Below are positions 25,096 to 34,720 of a DNA stretch of 64,000 nt, piece by piece. Made by a program: the position numbers and the translations under genes. Below the pieces are notes generated by a model. That model searched no databases. It was given only the letters and a program-made list of their open reading frames with translations, and was not told where the DNA came from. Source of the DNA: CAZCFB01 sp964511535 (GTDB taxonomy: Bacteria; Myxococcota_A; Polyangia; GCA-2747355; CAZCFB01); contig CAZEFW010000011.1 in NCBI GenBank assembly GCA_964511535.1, positions 1 to 64,000 of the forward strand, read 5' to 3'. The stretch's first letter is position 1; each line of letters starts with the position of its first letter.

Positions 25096-26901
25096 ATGGG
25101 AGCGGCTCAAGACCTGCGTTCGCCTGCCCACGAGGCCACCACCATGGCCGAGGTGCTCCTGCGCCAGGGCGCGTCCCCCCACGCGGGGCGCGTGGCCTTC
25201 AGCCTGGCAGCAGGAGGCGAGCGCTCCACCGAGATCAGCTACGCGGCGCTGACCCGGGACAGCCTCGCCGCCGCGGCCGCCCTGCGCGCCCGCGGCATGC
25301 GCCAGGGGGACCGGGTGCTGCTCTGCCTCGGGACCGGCCCGGAGCTGCTGCACGCCCTGTTCGGCGTCATGCTCGGCGGCGGCGTCGCGGTGCCGGTCTA
25401 CCCGCCGCTGCTGACCCGGGGTCTGCGCCGCTGGCGACAGCGCGCCGAGGCCATCGCGCGGGTGTCCCAGCCGTGCGGGGCCGTGGCCTCGGCCGGCGGC
25501 GCCCTGCACATGGCGTCGGTGCTCGAGTCGGTGGGGGGCGAGGACCTGTTCGTGGCCACGCCCTCGGCCCTGCGTGGGTCGGGCGCCCGGGTCGAGGCGG
25601 CGCGGGTGCTGCCAGAGGACCTGGCCTTCATCCAGTTCACCTCGGGCACCACGGCCGAGCCCCGGGGCGTGCCCGTCACCCACGCGGCCCTGATGGCCAA
25701 CATCCGCGCCATGGTGGCCGCCCTCGGCCTGCGCACCGACGACGTCTCCGTCTCGTGGCTGCCGCCCTACCACGACATGGGCCTGGTGGGGCATGTCTTC
25801 GCGCCGCTCTACCTCGGCGCCGCCCAGCACCTGATGTCCCCTGCCGACTTCATCCGGGACCCCGCCAGTTGGCTCGAGCTCATCACCAGGGTGGGCGCGA
25901 CCCAGACCACCGCCCCCAACTTCGCCTTCTCCATGTGCGTCAGCCGGATCACCGAGGTCAGGCGCGCGCCCCTGCGCCTCGGCTCCCTGCGGCTGGTGCT
26001 CAACGGTGCCGAGCAGGTCCAGTGGGCGACCCTGGAGGCCTTCGCCGCGGCGTTCGGGCCGTGCGGCTTCTCGCCCGAGGCGTTCCGCCCGGTCTATGGG
26101 CTCGCCGAGGCCACCCTCGCGGCCACCATCAGCCCCGCCGGGGGCCCCCAGGTGGACCGCGTGGACCGGGCCGCCCTGGCCGAGCGTGGGGTGGCCAGGC
26201 CCTCCTCGCGGACAGATCGCGACGGCCAGGAGTTCGTGGCGGTGGGCTGCCCGGTGGAGGGGATCGACCTGCGCATCCTGGACGCCGGGGGCGAGCGCTG
26301 CCCGGACCGCGCCGTGGGCCAGGTGCACCTGCGCGGGCCGTCGGTGATGTCCGGCTACTACAACAACCCCCAGGCCACCGCGCCGGTGCTGCGTGACGGC
26401 TGGCTAGCCACCGGCGACCTGGGCTACATGGCGCGCGGGCAGCTGCACATCACCGGCCGCCAGAAGGAGCTGATCATCAAGACCGGCCGAAACCTGCTGC
26501 CCCAGGACATCGAGGCCGCCTGCCTGGAGGTGGCGGGCCTGCGCACGGGCCGCGCCGTGGCCTTCGGCCTGCCCAACCCCTCCACCGGCACCGAGGACGT
26601 GGTGCTGGTGGCCGAGCTGCGCGACCGCGCCCTGGGTGCCTCGCCGCTGCTGGCGGACCGGGTCTCCAGGCAGGTCCACGGCCGCACCGGCGTCAAGCTC
26701 GACCGCCTGGAGCTGGTGCCCCCTGGCGCGCTGCCGCGCACCTCCAGCGGCAAGCTCCAGCGCACCGCCGTGCGGCAGATGCTCGAGCGGGGCGAGCTCC
26801 CCCGGGCCGCCGGCTCCAGGCTCGGCTCCCTGGTGCGAGGAGGCGTCCGCTCGGTGGGCGCCCTGCTCGGCGCCCGCGCCCGCAGGCTGCTGGGGTGGTG
26901 A
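25096..26901 (+). CDS. Fatty-acyl-AMP ligase (FAAL-like adenylate-forming enzyme)
   Basis: The 601-residue protein has the adenylation signatures FIQFTSGTTAEPRG (ATP loop), YGLAEATLA and TGDLGYMARGQLHITGR with the C-terminal hinge and KLQRTA Lys region. SWLPPYHDMGLVGH is the variant typical of FAALs, which load acyl-AMP onto carrier proteins rather than CoA. No carrier domain is fused and none is adjacent. ATG 25096 has a weak ribosome site. ATG 25144 has GAGG upstream and begins at the conserved domain, so the true start may be there. Three bases separate it from the patatin gene. Confidence 0.87.
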   Translation: MGAAQDLRSPAHEATTMAEVLLRQGASPHAGRVAFSLAAGGERSTEISYAALTRDSLAAAAALRARGMRQGDRVLLCLGTGPELLHALFGVMLGGGVAVPVYPPLLTRGLRRWRQRAEAIARVSQPCGAVASAGGALHMASVLESVGGEDLFVATPSALRGSGARVEAARVLPEDLAFIQFTSGTTAEPRGVPVTHAALMANIRAMVAALGLRTDDVSVSWLPPYHDMGLVGHVFAPLYLGAAQHLMSPADFIRDPASWLELITRVGATQTTAPNFAFSMCVSRITEVRRAPLRLGSLRLVLNGAEQVQWATLEAFAAAFGPCGFSPEAFRPVYGLAEATLAATISPAGGPQVDRVDRAALAERGVARPSSRTDRDGQEFVAVGCPVEGIDLRILDAGGERCPDRAVGQVHLRGPSVMSGYYNNPQATAPVLRDGWLATGDLGYMARGQLHITGRQKELIIKTGRNLLPQDIEAACLEVAGLRTGRAVAFGLPNPSTGTEDVVLVAELRDRALGASPLLADRVSRQVHGRTGVKLDRLELVPPGALPRTSSGKLQRTAVRQMLERGELPRAAGSRLGSLVRGGVRSVGALLGARARRLLGW

Positions 26902-26904
26902 CCG

Positions 26905-28086
26905 GTGGGTAAGCCGAGGCTCGCGCTGGTGGCCGGGGGCGGGGCGGTCAAGGCGTACGCCTTCCACCTGGGGGTGATCCGCGCCATGCGCGAGGGCGGG
27001 TTTCACTTCCGGGGAGGTACGCGGTGGATGCCCCACCGCGCGCCCGAAGGGCAGCGTGAGGTGAACCTGTACGTCGGCTCGTCCGCGGGCTCCTGCGTGG
27101 TGGCCTCCATGGCGTCAGGGCACTCGGTGACCGACCTGCGCCGCGCCCTGCGTGGCCAGGTCCCGGGGGTGCCCACCTTCGGCTACCGCACCCTGTTCGT
27201 CCCGGTGATGCCCAACCCGGCCCGCCACGCCAGGCGCCTGGCGCGGCGCCTGCGCCTGGGCGCGCTGCGGCCCCACCACCTGGTGGACGCGGGCGGACCC
27301 TTCACCACCGCGGGCGTGGAGCGCTTCTTTCGTCGCCACGTGGTGCCTGCCAACCGGTTCGCCGATCTCGGCGCCGATCTGTTCATCACCGCCACCCAGG
27401 TCAACGGCTCGCGCCACGTGATCTTCGGCCCGGTGGACTCCACGGGCAGCGCGGGCTACGACCAGCAGCGCGCCTATTACGACAACGTGTCCGTCTCGCG
27501 GGCCGTGGCCGCCGCCGTGGCCGTGCCGCCCTTCTTCCAGCCTTACACCATCACCAACCCTGCCAGCGGCGAGGAGATCCAGTACTACGACGGCGAGGTG
27601 CGCGAGACCCTCTCGGCCCACATCGCCCGGGACAACGGCGCCGACTTCATCATCACCTCCTCGATCTGGGCCCCCTACCAGTACAGCAAGGGCATGGGCA
27701 CCGTGAGCGATCTCGGCATGTCAGCGGCTGCCGAGCAGGCGCTGCACCAGCTGGTGGAGGAGAAGGAGCGGCGAGACCAGCTCACCGAGCGCCAGCACCA
27801 GGATCTGATCCAGCACCTGGCGGCCGAGGGGCCGCGGCTGGGCCTGTCCGAGGCGGCCACCGCCGAGCTGTGCCAGGGGGCGGCGCAGGTCCTGGGCCAT
27901 CGTCCGGTGCCGACCCTCGAGGTCAAGCCCCTGCCCGACGACCACCGCTTCTTCCTCGAGGGTTTCTTCCGCTTCAACCAGCGCTCCCTTGACCGGTGCA
28001 TGGCGGCGGGGGAGCGCGCCTTCGCGGCGGCCATGGAGCGCCAGCCCGGGTTCGCCCGGGCGCTGGACGCCGCCCTCGGGGCTTGA
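26905..28086 (+). CDS. Patatin-like phospholipase
   Basis: A GTG three bases after the FAAL stop starts a 393-residue protein. It has the patatin oxyanion loop (AGGGAVKAYAFHLGV), the nucleophile elbow GSSAG (Ser near residue 60) and a probable catalytic Asp in YYDGEVRE near residue 230. The usual DG[GA] is varied. Patatins are Ser-Asp dyad acyl hydrolases acting on phospholipids or other esters. Tight linkage to the acyl-AMP ligase suggests that one enzyme releases and the other reactivates fatty acids. No signal peptide is visible, so it acts inside the cell. Confidence 0.85.
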   Translation: MGKPRLALVAGGGAVKAYAFHLGVIRAMREGGFHFRGGTRWMPHRAPEGQREVNLYVGSSAGSCVVASMASGHSVTDLRRALRGQVPGVPTFGYRTLFVPVMPNPARHARRLARRLRLGALRPHHLVDAGGPFTTAGVERFFRRHVVPANRFADLGADLFITATQVNGSRHVIFGPVDSTGSAGYDQQRAYYDNVSVSRAVAAAVAVPPFFQPYTITNPASGEEIQYYDGEVRETLSAHIARDNGADFIITSSIWAPYQYSKGMGTVSDLGMSAAAEQALHQLVEEKERRDQLTERQHQDLIQHLAAEGPRLGLSEAATAELCQGAAQVLGHRPVPTLEVKPLPDDHRFFLEGFFRFNQRSLDRCMAAGERAFAAAMERQPGFARALDAALGA

Positions 28087-28154
28087 TCCAGATCACTTTA
28101 CATAACTAAGCCCTGTCATCCCCCGCGGGCATCCAGGTATGATGGATCCATCCC

Positions 28155-29003
28155 ATGGAACCTGGAGGATCAGGGCCCGTGCCGAGCGGCGAACACATTG
28201 CAGTAAAAAGCCAGCGGTCGCGATTTTTGCGCCGCGCGGACGACTTCAAGCGGGCGCTCGGGAGCATGGGGCCCCGCCGCCGATCGCCCACGGCGGAGGT
28301 GCGCGCGTTCGCCATCAGCCCGGACCCACCGCCCCCGGCCAGGGATCCCAGGATCATGTCTCGCCTGGAAGACCTCACCGAGGAGCGAGACCTGGCGCTG
28401 GGGGCGCTGCAGGAGATGGAGAGGCACCTGACCACCCTGCAGGAGCAGCTGGCCACGGCCATCGAGGAGCGGGACTGGGCCCGTCGAAACCTGGTGCTGC
28501 ACGAGGAAGAGCTCATCGCCTTGCGGGGCAAGGAGGAGCAGCTCACCGACGCCCTGATCCGGGTCCGCAAGGAGCTGGAGGCGGCCCGCCAGGAGGAAGC
28601 CAAGCTGCGCACCCGCATCGAGACCCAGGCCGACGGCGAGGGCTGGGGCTGGGACGATCGCTCGGAGCTGACCATCCAGATCGGCCGGCTGCGCGAGGAT
28701 CTGGAGCTGGCCACCGCAGAGCGTGACCGCGCCCTGTCCGCCAGGGATGCGTTGGCCCAGCAGGCCCTGATGGCCGGGATTCAGCGAACCTCCACCGCGG
28801 GGCTCTGGGCCCGGCGCGTGCTGAACTTCGTCATGCTGGTGCTGATGCTGGCCGCCCTCGCCCTGTTCGGACAGGTCTTCCCCAGGCTGCTGCCCGACGC
28901 CAGCGACGGCGGCACAATCCCGCCAGGCGTGGAGGTCCGCCCTGAGATCATCGTGCCCGCCGCGGAAGCCGACGATTCCGCCCCCTCCTCCGAAGATCAA
29001 TAA
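28155..29003 (+). CDS. Coiled-coil protein with C-terminal membrane anchor
   Basis: The 282-residue protein has a basic N-terminal stretch and a long heptad-rich coiled coil (about residues 68-210, for example LEDLTEERDLALGALQEMER). A single transmembrane helix (VLNFVMLVLMLAALALFG) and a short acidic Pro-rich end follow. Starts at 28155, 28266 or 28357 are possible. None has a strong ribosome site, and the coiled coil begins at the last one. No signal peptide is seen, so the coiled coil is probably cytoplasmic. The family is not recognised. The 68 bases before it have no clear promoter. Confidence 0.7.
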   Translation: MEPGGSGPVPSGEHIAVKSQRSRFLRRADDFKRALGSMGPRRRSPTAEVRAFAISPDPPPPARDPRIMSRLEDLTEERDLALGALQEMERHLTTLQEQLATAIEERDWARRNLVLHEEELIALRGKEEQLTDALIRVRKELEAARQEEAKLRTRIETQADGEGWGWDDRSELTIQIGRLREDLELATAERDRALSARDALAQQALMAGIQRTSTAGLWARRVLNFVMLVLMLAALALFGQVFPRLLPDASDGGTIPPGVEVRPEIIVPAAEADDSAPSSEDQ

Positions 29004-29085
29004 CGATCTCGCCCTCCCCTGGGACCAAGACGCGGTGCCCTGGGCACTAATAGCCCATGAACTACAGCCATATCAGGAGCGATAG

Positions 29086-30837
29086 ATGAAGCGTCACCTC
29101 ACCCTGGCCACCCTGGCCACCCTGGCGATTCTTCTCGTGGCGGGCTGCACCCGGCGAAACCCGGCCGGCGCCCAGGACCTGGGCCCAGGCGGGGATCAGG
29201 GCAAGAAGGACGGCTACACCACCTGGGACCTCTACGTCGATCCCGACGGAGTCCCACCCACCCCGGACTCTGGCCAGCGGGATATCCCGCCGCTTCCGGA
29301 CAAGGGCCCGGGCCCGGAAGGCGGCCCGGTGTGGGACCTGCCGCCGCCGCTCGTGGATCTACCGCCCCTGCCCGACCTGCCCCCCCTTCCGGATATTGCG
29401 CCAGCGCAGGATCAGTTCGTCCCGCCTCAGGACCAGGGCCCCGTGGCGGACCAGCAGGTGCCGGTGGACCTGCCCTTCCAGCCCGACGTCAACCCCTGGA
29501 AGTGCGCCACGGCCAAGGACTGCGACGACAGCTTGCCCTGCACCGCTGATGTATGCACCCTCCAGAAGATTTGCACCAACACTCTCACTGGCGGCTGCCT
29601 GATCAACGGCAACTGCGTGGCCGACGGCTCCTCCGATCCGGCGGATCCGTGCACCCTGTGCGTGGCGGCCAAGCCAGCCAGCAAGGCCACCTTCGTCAGC
29701 GGCCAGGTGTGCACGCCCTCGTCCGGGACGCCCTCCATCTGCGCGGCGGGCAAGTGCCGCGCCCTGAAGGGCGACACCATCAACGCGGGCTCCAACTACC
29801 TGCTCACCTCCCTGGCCAGCGTTGCCTGGGTGCCCGCGGCCAAGAAGTTCTGGGCCGCGGGGGCCACCAACGACGGCACCGGCGGCTCGGGTGCCCTCAA
29901 GGGGGTGCTGCTGGACGTGGAGTCCGCCCTGACCAAGTCACCCAAGCTCACCATCACGAACCACCGGCTTCACGCGGTGCACACCAACCTCGCCGTGGGC
30001 GACAGCGGCGAACACTGGATGCACAACGGGAGCGCCTGGATCGTGGCCAAGCCGCTCAATAGCGCCATCGGCAAGGCCCCGCGCCTGGGCGTCTGGGGTG
30101 GGGAGCTGTCCGGCGGCAAGTGGCTCTACCTGCTCACAGGCGAGAAGACGGGCAACACCGAGGCCATCGCCTCGTGTGAGGTGGGCGCCGCATCCCTCAA
30201 GTGCATCAACCACACCGGCATCCCTGCGGGCCAGCTCATCGCCAGCGTCTCCGGCGTGCAGGGCAGCGGCACAGTGGGGCCGTTCTGGGCCTCCCCGGAG
30301 GGGAACAACGCGCCAGAGGATATCCACTACAGCAGCGGCAAGACCTCGGCCTGGAGCACCAGCTCGCCCCACGGCTGCAAGGACGGCGGCAACGGCGGCA
30401 ACACGGCGTGCTCCAAGACCAGCAACCACGTCCTCAACATGCACGCCATGGGCCCGAGCAATGTCTGGGTTGTGGGCTCCTACGGCCTGATCCTGCGCTA
30501 CGACGGCAAAAAATGGAGCCGCATCACCAACGCGTGGCAGAACCAGAGCAGCTACAACATCCGCGCGGTCTACGGCTCCGACGCCGAGGGGCTGGTCACC
30601 ATGGCCGCCACCCGCACTTCGGGCTCCATCGGGCGGCTGGTGCTCCTGTTCAACTACAACACCAAGATCGACAAGTGGATGCCCGCCCTCACCCTGAGCG
30701 TGGCTCCGTCCAGCGCCCCGGACCGCATCGACGGCATCACCGGCGATGACTACAACGAGGTCTGGATGGTGGGCACGCGGCGCACCGGCTTCGGCGCCAC
30801 GCAAAAGGAGCTGGGCTGGGTCTACCGGCTGAAGTAG
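29086..30837 (+). CDS. Large lipoprotein with Pro/Asp-rich linker, Cys-rich region and propeller-like domain
   Basis: The 583-residue product has a CAGGAG ribosome site and lipobox (LLVAGC). It has about 100 residues of Pro/Asp-rich linker (PPLPDLPPLPD units), then a Cys-rich module (CATAKDCDDSLPCTADVCT to CTLCVAA) of the type common in myxobacterial surface proteins. About 350 residues follow with recurring propeller-like strands such as GPSNVWVVGSYGLILRYDGKKW. A cell-surface anchored beta-propeller is the best reading. The ligand is unknown. It is followed 44 bases later by another large lipoprotein gene. Confidence 0.78.
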   Translation: MKRHLTLATLATLAILLVAGCTRRNPAGAQDLGPGGDQGKKDGYTTWDLYVDPDGVPPTPDSGQRDIPPLPDKGPGPEGGPVWDLPPPLVDLPPLPDLPPLPDIAPAQDQFVPPQDQGPVADQQVPVDLPFQPDVNPWKCATAKDCDDSLPCTADVCTLQKICTNTLTGGCLINGNCVADGSSDPADPCTLCVAAKPASKATFVSGQVCTPSSGTPSICAAGKCRALKGDTINAGSNYLLTSLASVAWVPAAKKFWAAGATNDGTGGSGALKGVLLDVESALTKSPKLTITNHRLHAVHTNLAVGDSGEHWMHNGSAWIVAKPLNSAIGKAPRLGVWGGELSGGKWLYLLTGEKTGNTEAIASCEVGAASLKCINHTGIPAGQLIASVSGVQGSGTVGPFWASPEGNNAPEDIHYSSGKTSAWSTSSPHGCKDGGNGGNTACSKTSNHVLNMHAMGPSNVWVVGSYGLILRYDGKKWSRITNAWQNQSSYNIRAVYGSDAEGLVTMAATRTSGSIGRLVLLFNYNTKIDKWMPALTLSVAPSSAPDRIDGITGDDYNEVWMVGTRRTGFGATQKELGWVYRLK

Positions 30838-30881
30838 AGGTCCTGCCCCCGGGCCCCTCCCGTTGGGTTAGTATTACCCGG

Positions 30882-32660
30882 ATGATCGAGGCCCCCTCTG
30901 ACCACTCCCTGTGCCGCAAGCTCGCGGCGATTCTCGCCCTGGCGTCCCTGCTCGGGCTGTCGGCGTGCAAGGACCGCCAGCCCGCTGGCAAGGCCGCCGC
31001 GCCCCCTTCCGGGACCGCGAGCAAGCCGGCGCAAGCCACCGGGAAGCCCGCCGGCAAGGCCAACAAGAAGCCGCGCCCCTGCCAGCCAAAGGGCCCGGTG
31101 GGCGGCAAGCTCACCAAAGACACCACCTGGTGCGGCATGGTCAAGGTCGACCGCAACATCCTGGTGCCGAAGGGCGTGACCCTCACCCTGGAGCCGGGCA
31201 CCAAGCTGCACTTCAAGGCGTACCGCGGCTACAAGGAGCCCCAGCGCAGGCTGCGCATGCGCGTGGACGGCAAGCTGCACGCGGTGGGGCGCCCCGGCGC
31301 CATGATCTTCTTCACCACCGACGCCAAGGACGCGCGCAACGGCGACTGGTCCATGATCAAGCTGGTGAGCGCGGCCGGCTCCCGCATCGCCTACTGCGTG
31401 TTCGAGTTCGCCCAGCACGGGCTGAACATCTGGAACACCGACATCGACCTCGAGGGGCTGGTGGTGCGGTTCAACAACTGGGAGGGGCTGTACGCCGAGA
31501 ACAACTGCACCGTGAAGCTGAGCAAGAGCCGCATCTACAGCAACGGCTACAACTGCATCGCGGTGGAGCAGTACGTGAAGCTGGAGGTGCGCAGCAGCTA
31601 CATCGCCAACTGCGGCACCCTCGGCCTTCACCTGGACGCCAGCGAGGCGCTGGTGCAGGGCAACCTGTTCGAGGGCTCGCAGGAGGCGGTCTCCCTGGAC
31701 AACGACGCGAAGGTCAAGGTGCTGACCAACCGCTTCACCGGGCAGAAGAACGCGGCCATCACCTGCGGGGGCGGCAAGAACAAGGTGATCCTGGGCCCCA
31801 ACGAGTACGAGGGCTACCCCATGGACCTGGCGGTGGACTGCTCCGACGACGACATCACCGAGGTCAAGGCCGAGGGCACGCCCCCGGCCACGCTGAGCAC
31901 CGGGGCGCGGGAGGGGCTCGGGCCGTACCTGGACTACATCCCCGGGGAGCGGCCCCACGACAACTACCCGTACGTGTTCAGCGAGAAGGACGAGACGCGC
32001 GAGGTGGTGCGCAAGGTGGGCGGCCACATCGGGCTGACCTGGAGCCTGGCCTGGGACGGCAAGCACCTGTGGACCGCCAACCTGGACGGGCTGATCTTGC
32101 GCCTCGATCCGGTCAAGGGCCAGGTGCTGCAGAAGTTCCGGGGGCCCGGGCCCCAGCCGTGGGGCATGGCCCACGACGGCAAGCACCTGTGGGTCGTGGA
32201 CTTCGCCCGGCGTCAGATCCACGCGCTCAACCCGAAGACCGGCAAGGTCCGGCGAAAGTTCGCCTCCCCGGACCCCAAGGGCGGCTGCAAGGGGCTGGCC
32301 CACGACGGCGAGCACCTCTACGCCCTCGGCTGGGCCACACACGCGCTGTACCGCCTGTCCCCCACCGGGGAGGTGCTGGCCAGCGTACCGGCCCCTTACC
32401 GGGAGCTGGGAGGCGGCGTGAAGCTGTACGCGGCTGGGGGCCTGACCTGGGACGGCGAGGCGTTCTGGGCGCCGGCGGACCGGCTGATGAAGTTCGACCG
32501 GAAGGGCAAGCTGCTGGGGTGGATCCACAGCACCTCGGAGCGGGTTTGGGACATGACCTGGGACGGCGAGGCCCTGTGGACCACCCTGCGGGCCAACGAG
32601 AACTGGAGCGACTACCCGCGGCTGTTCAGGATCAAGGTGCTGAAGCTGCGCACCGACTGA
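30882..32660 (+). CDS. Lipoprotein with parallel beta-helix and beta-propeller
   Basis: The 592-residue protein has a lipobox (LGLSAC) and an Ala/Lys/Pro linker. The right-handed parallel beta-helix (about residues 85-330) has repeats like LYAENNCTVKLSKSRIYSNG and a NosD/pectate-lyase style Asn ladder. A propeller of kelch/NHL type follows, with GLTWSLAWDGKHLWTANLDG, GMAHDGKHLWVVD and LTWDGEAFWAPADRL. Beta-helix domains often bind or cut polysaccharides. No catalytic residues could be identified, so a binding role is as likely. It ends 45 bases before galE on the same strand. Confidence 0.8.
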   Translation: MIEAPSDHSLCRKLAAILALASLLGLSACKDRQPAGKAAAPPSGTASKPAQATGKPAGKANKKPRPCQPKGPVGGKLTKDTTWCGMVKVDRNILVPKGVTLTLEPGTKLHFKAYRGYKEPQRRLRMRVDGKLHAVGRPGAMIFFTTDAKDARNGDWSMIKLVSAAGSRIAYCVFEFAQHGLNIWNTDIDLEGLVVRFNNWEGLYAENNCTVKLSKSRIYSNGYNCIAVEQYVKLEVRSSYIANCGTLGLHLDASEALVQGNLFEGSQEAVSLDNDAKVKVLTNRFTGQKNAAITCGGGKNKVILGPNEYEGYPMDLAVDCSDDDITEVKAEGTPPATLSTGAREGLGPYLDYIPGERPHDNYPYVFSEKDETREVVRKVGGHIGLTWSLAWDGKHLWTANLDGLILRLDPVKGQVLQKFRGPGPQPWGMAHDGKHLWVVDFARRQIHALNPKTGKVRRKFASPDPKGGCKGLAHDGEHLYALGWATHALYRLSPTGEVLASVPAPYRELGGGVKLYAAGGLTWDGEAFWAPADRLMKFDRKGKLLGWIHSTSERVWDMTWDGEALWTTLRANENWSDYPRLFRIKVLKLRTD

Positions 32661-32705
32661 GGGGCGGGGTGCCCGCCTTGCCGGGTGCGCTACAATGGAG
32701 ATGCG

Positions 32706-33689
32706 ATGCGCATATTAGTCACCGGTGGGGCGGGATACATCGGCAGCCATGTCACCTGGTACCTGCGCCAGCGCGGCCACGAGACCGTGGTCTTCGACGA
32801 CCTCAGCCGGGGGCACGCGGACGCGGTGCGGGGGCCGCTGGTGCAGGGTGACCTTTGCCAGCGGGACGAGGTCATGGCCGCGCTGGAGGCGCATCGACCC
32901 GACGCGGTGATGCACTTCGCCGCCCACAGCCAGGTGGCCGAGTCGGTGGCCGACCCGCGGCTCTACTGGCACGACAACCTGGTGGGGGCGCTCAACCTGC
33001 TCGACGCCATGGCGGCGTGCAGCTGCGAGCTGCTGGTCTTCTCCTCGACGGCGGCCACCTACGGCGAGCCGCGGGAGGTGCCGATCCCGGAGGACCACCC
33101 GCAGCTGCCGGTCAACCCCTACGGCGACACCAAGCTGGCCATCGAGCGGCTGCTGGCGGCGTACCACGAGGCCCACGGCCTGCGCTCGGCATCGCTGCGT
33201 TACTTCAACGCGGCGGGGGCGCTGCCGGAGCAGGGGCTGGGCGAGCGGCACACGGTGGAGACCCACCTGATCCCGCTCATCCTGCAGGTGCCCGCCGGGC
33301 GCCGGCCGGCCATCAAGGTGTTCGGCCGCGACTACGACACGCCCGACGGCAGCTGCGTGCGGGACTACATCCATGTGATGGATCTGGCCGAGGCACACCT
33401 GCTGGCCCTGGAGCACATCGCCGGCGCGCAGGAGCGCATCGCGCTGAACCTCGGCACCGGCACGGGCTACTCGGTGCTCGAGGTGATCGACGCGGCCCGC
33501 CAGGTCACCGGCGCGGAGATCCCGGCCGAGGACGCGCCCCGGCGCCCCGGCGACCCGCCGGCCCTGGTGGCCGGGGTGGAGCGGGCGGCGGAGGTGCTGG
33601 GCTGGCGCGCCAGCCGGTCCGGCATCGAGGAGATCATCGCCTCGGCCTGGGCGTTCCACCGGAGCCGATGGCAAGGAGAGGTCGCATGA
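32706..33689 (+). CDS. galE: UDP-glucose 4-epimerase
   Basis: This 327-residue extended SDR enzyme interconverts UDP-glucose and UDP-galactose. It starts RILVTGGAGYIGSH (NAD loop), with MHFAAHSQV, the Ser-x-Thr segment FSSTAATYG, the catalytic NPYGDTKLAIE and RYFNAAGA typical of GalE. CVRDYIHVMDLAEAH is also a GalE signature. The ATG at 32706 is chosen over 32685 because it begins the conserved fold, and GGAG lies just upstream. Its stop overlaps the DUF362 start by ATGA, so the two are translationally coupled. Sugar products could feed the surface glycans made elsewhere in the window. Confidence 0.94.
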   Translation: MRILVTGGAGYIGSHVTWYLRQRGHETVVFDDLSRGHADAVRGPLVQGDLCQRDEVMAALEAHRPDAVMHFAAHSQVAESVADPRLYWHDNLVGALNLLDAMAACSCELLVFSSTAATYGEPREVPIPEDHPQLPVNPYGDTKLAIERLLAAYHEAHGLRSASLRYFNAAGALPEQGLGERHTVETHLIPLILQVPAGRRPAIKVFGRDYDTPDGSCVRDYIHVMDLAEAHLLALEHIAGAQERIALNLGTGTGYSVLEVIDAARQVTGAEIPAEDAPRRPGDPPALVAGVERAAEVLGWRASRSGIEEIIASAWAFHRSRWQGEVA

Positions 33690-34720
33690 GCCGTTCGCGG
33701 CGCGAGTTCCTCGGCACCGCAGCTGCGGCCGCCGCCGTGGGCGGCGCGGGCCTGGCTGGCCTGGCCGCCACCTGCCCCCGCGCCCTGGCGCAGCGCCCCC
33801 TGACCGGGGCCCTGGCCAAGGCTCTGCGGCGAGAGGCGCAGCCCCTGCCAGCGCACATCCCGCTCAGGGACAGCCTCACCGGCATCCGCCAGATCAAGGG
33901 CCCCGAGGCCGAGATGGTGGTGGTGGCGGGCAAGAGCGCCGAGCACATGGGCGAGCTCGGCCTGCGCGCCATCGGCGGGATGTCCCACTTCGTCAAGCGG
34001 GGCGACCGGGTGGTGATCACCCCCAACTTCGCCTGGGCCACGCCGCCAGAGCAGGGCGCCACCACCAGCCCGGAGCTGGTGCGGCGGGTCATCGACCTGT
34101 GCAAGGAGGCCGGGGCGCGCACCATCACCTGCCTCGACTTCGCCACCGACCGCACCCCGCGCGGCTTCCGCATCAACGGCGCCTACGACGCGGTCAAGGG
34201 CACCGGCGCCACCCTGCTGTCCCCAATGAGCCCGGAGCAGTTCGTGCGGGTGGACGACTTCCTGAAGTACCCGCTGCACAAGGACAAGGTGGGCTGGCAG
34301 GGCGTGCCCTCGCCGCTGCTGCGCTGCGACGTGCTGATCAACATGCCGGTGTTCAAGCACCACCGCGAGGTGCAGATCACAGGCGCGCTGAAGAAGTTCA
34401 TGGGCTGCGTGTGGCGTAGAGCGACCTACCACTCCATCGACCTCGAGGGGTGCATCGCCGAGATCTCGGCGGTGATGCGCCCCACCCTGACCATCGTGGA
34501 CGGCTCGCGCATCCTGGCCAGCAACGGGCCCAACGGCCCCGGCCGCGTGGACCGCATCGAGCGCGTGCTGGTGAGCACCGACCCGGTGCTGGCGGACGCC
34601 TACGCCTGCCGCTGGCTCAACGTGGAGGAGCGCAGCGTCAAGCACCTCGTCGAGGCGGACAAGCTGGGCGTGGGCAACATCGACGTGGACTCGGCCAAGA
34701 TCGAGAACGTCAGGACGTGA
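33686..34720 (+). CDS. Tat-exported DUF362 protein
   Basis: The 344-residue product starts MSRSRREFLG, a twin-arginine signal followed by an Ala/Gly hydrophobic stretch, so it is exported folded. The body matches DUF362 in pattern: GDRVVITPNFAW, a central VLINMPVFKHHREVQITGALKKFMG, and TLTIVDGSRI near the end. DUF362 proteins are often fused to iron-sulfur domains, but none is present here. AAGGAGAG lies before the ATG, and the gene overlaps galE by four bases. Its last 11 bases overlap the converging pgeF gene. The function of the family is not established. Confidence 0.83.
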   Translation: MSRSRREFLGTAAAAAAVGGAGLAGLAATCPRALAQRPLTGALAKALRREAQPLPAHIPLRDSLTGIRQIKGPEAEMVVVAGKSAEHMGELGLRAIGGMSHFVKRGDRVVITPNFAWATPPEQGATTSPELVRRVIDLCKEAGARTITCLDFATDRTPRGFRINGAYDAVKGTGATLLSPMSPEQFVRVDDFLKYPLHKDKVGWQGVPSPLLRCDVLINMPVFKHHREVQITGALKKFMGCVWRRATYHSIDLEGCIAEISAVMRPTLTIVDGSRILASNGPNGPGRVDRIERVLVSTDPVLADAYACRWLNVEERSVKHLVEADKLGVGNIDVDSAKIENVRT

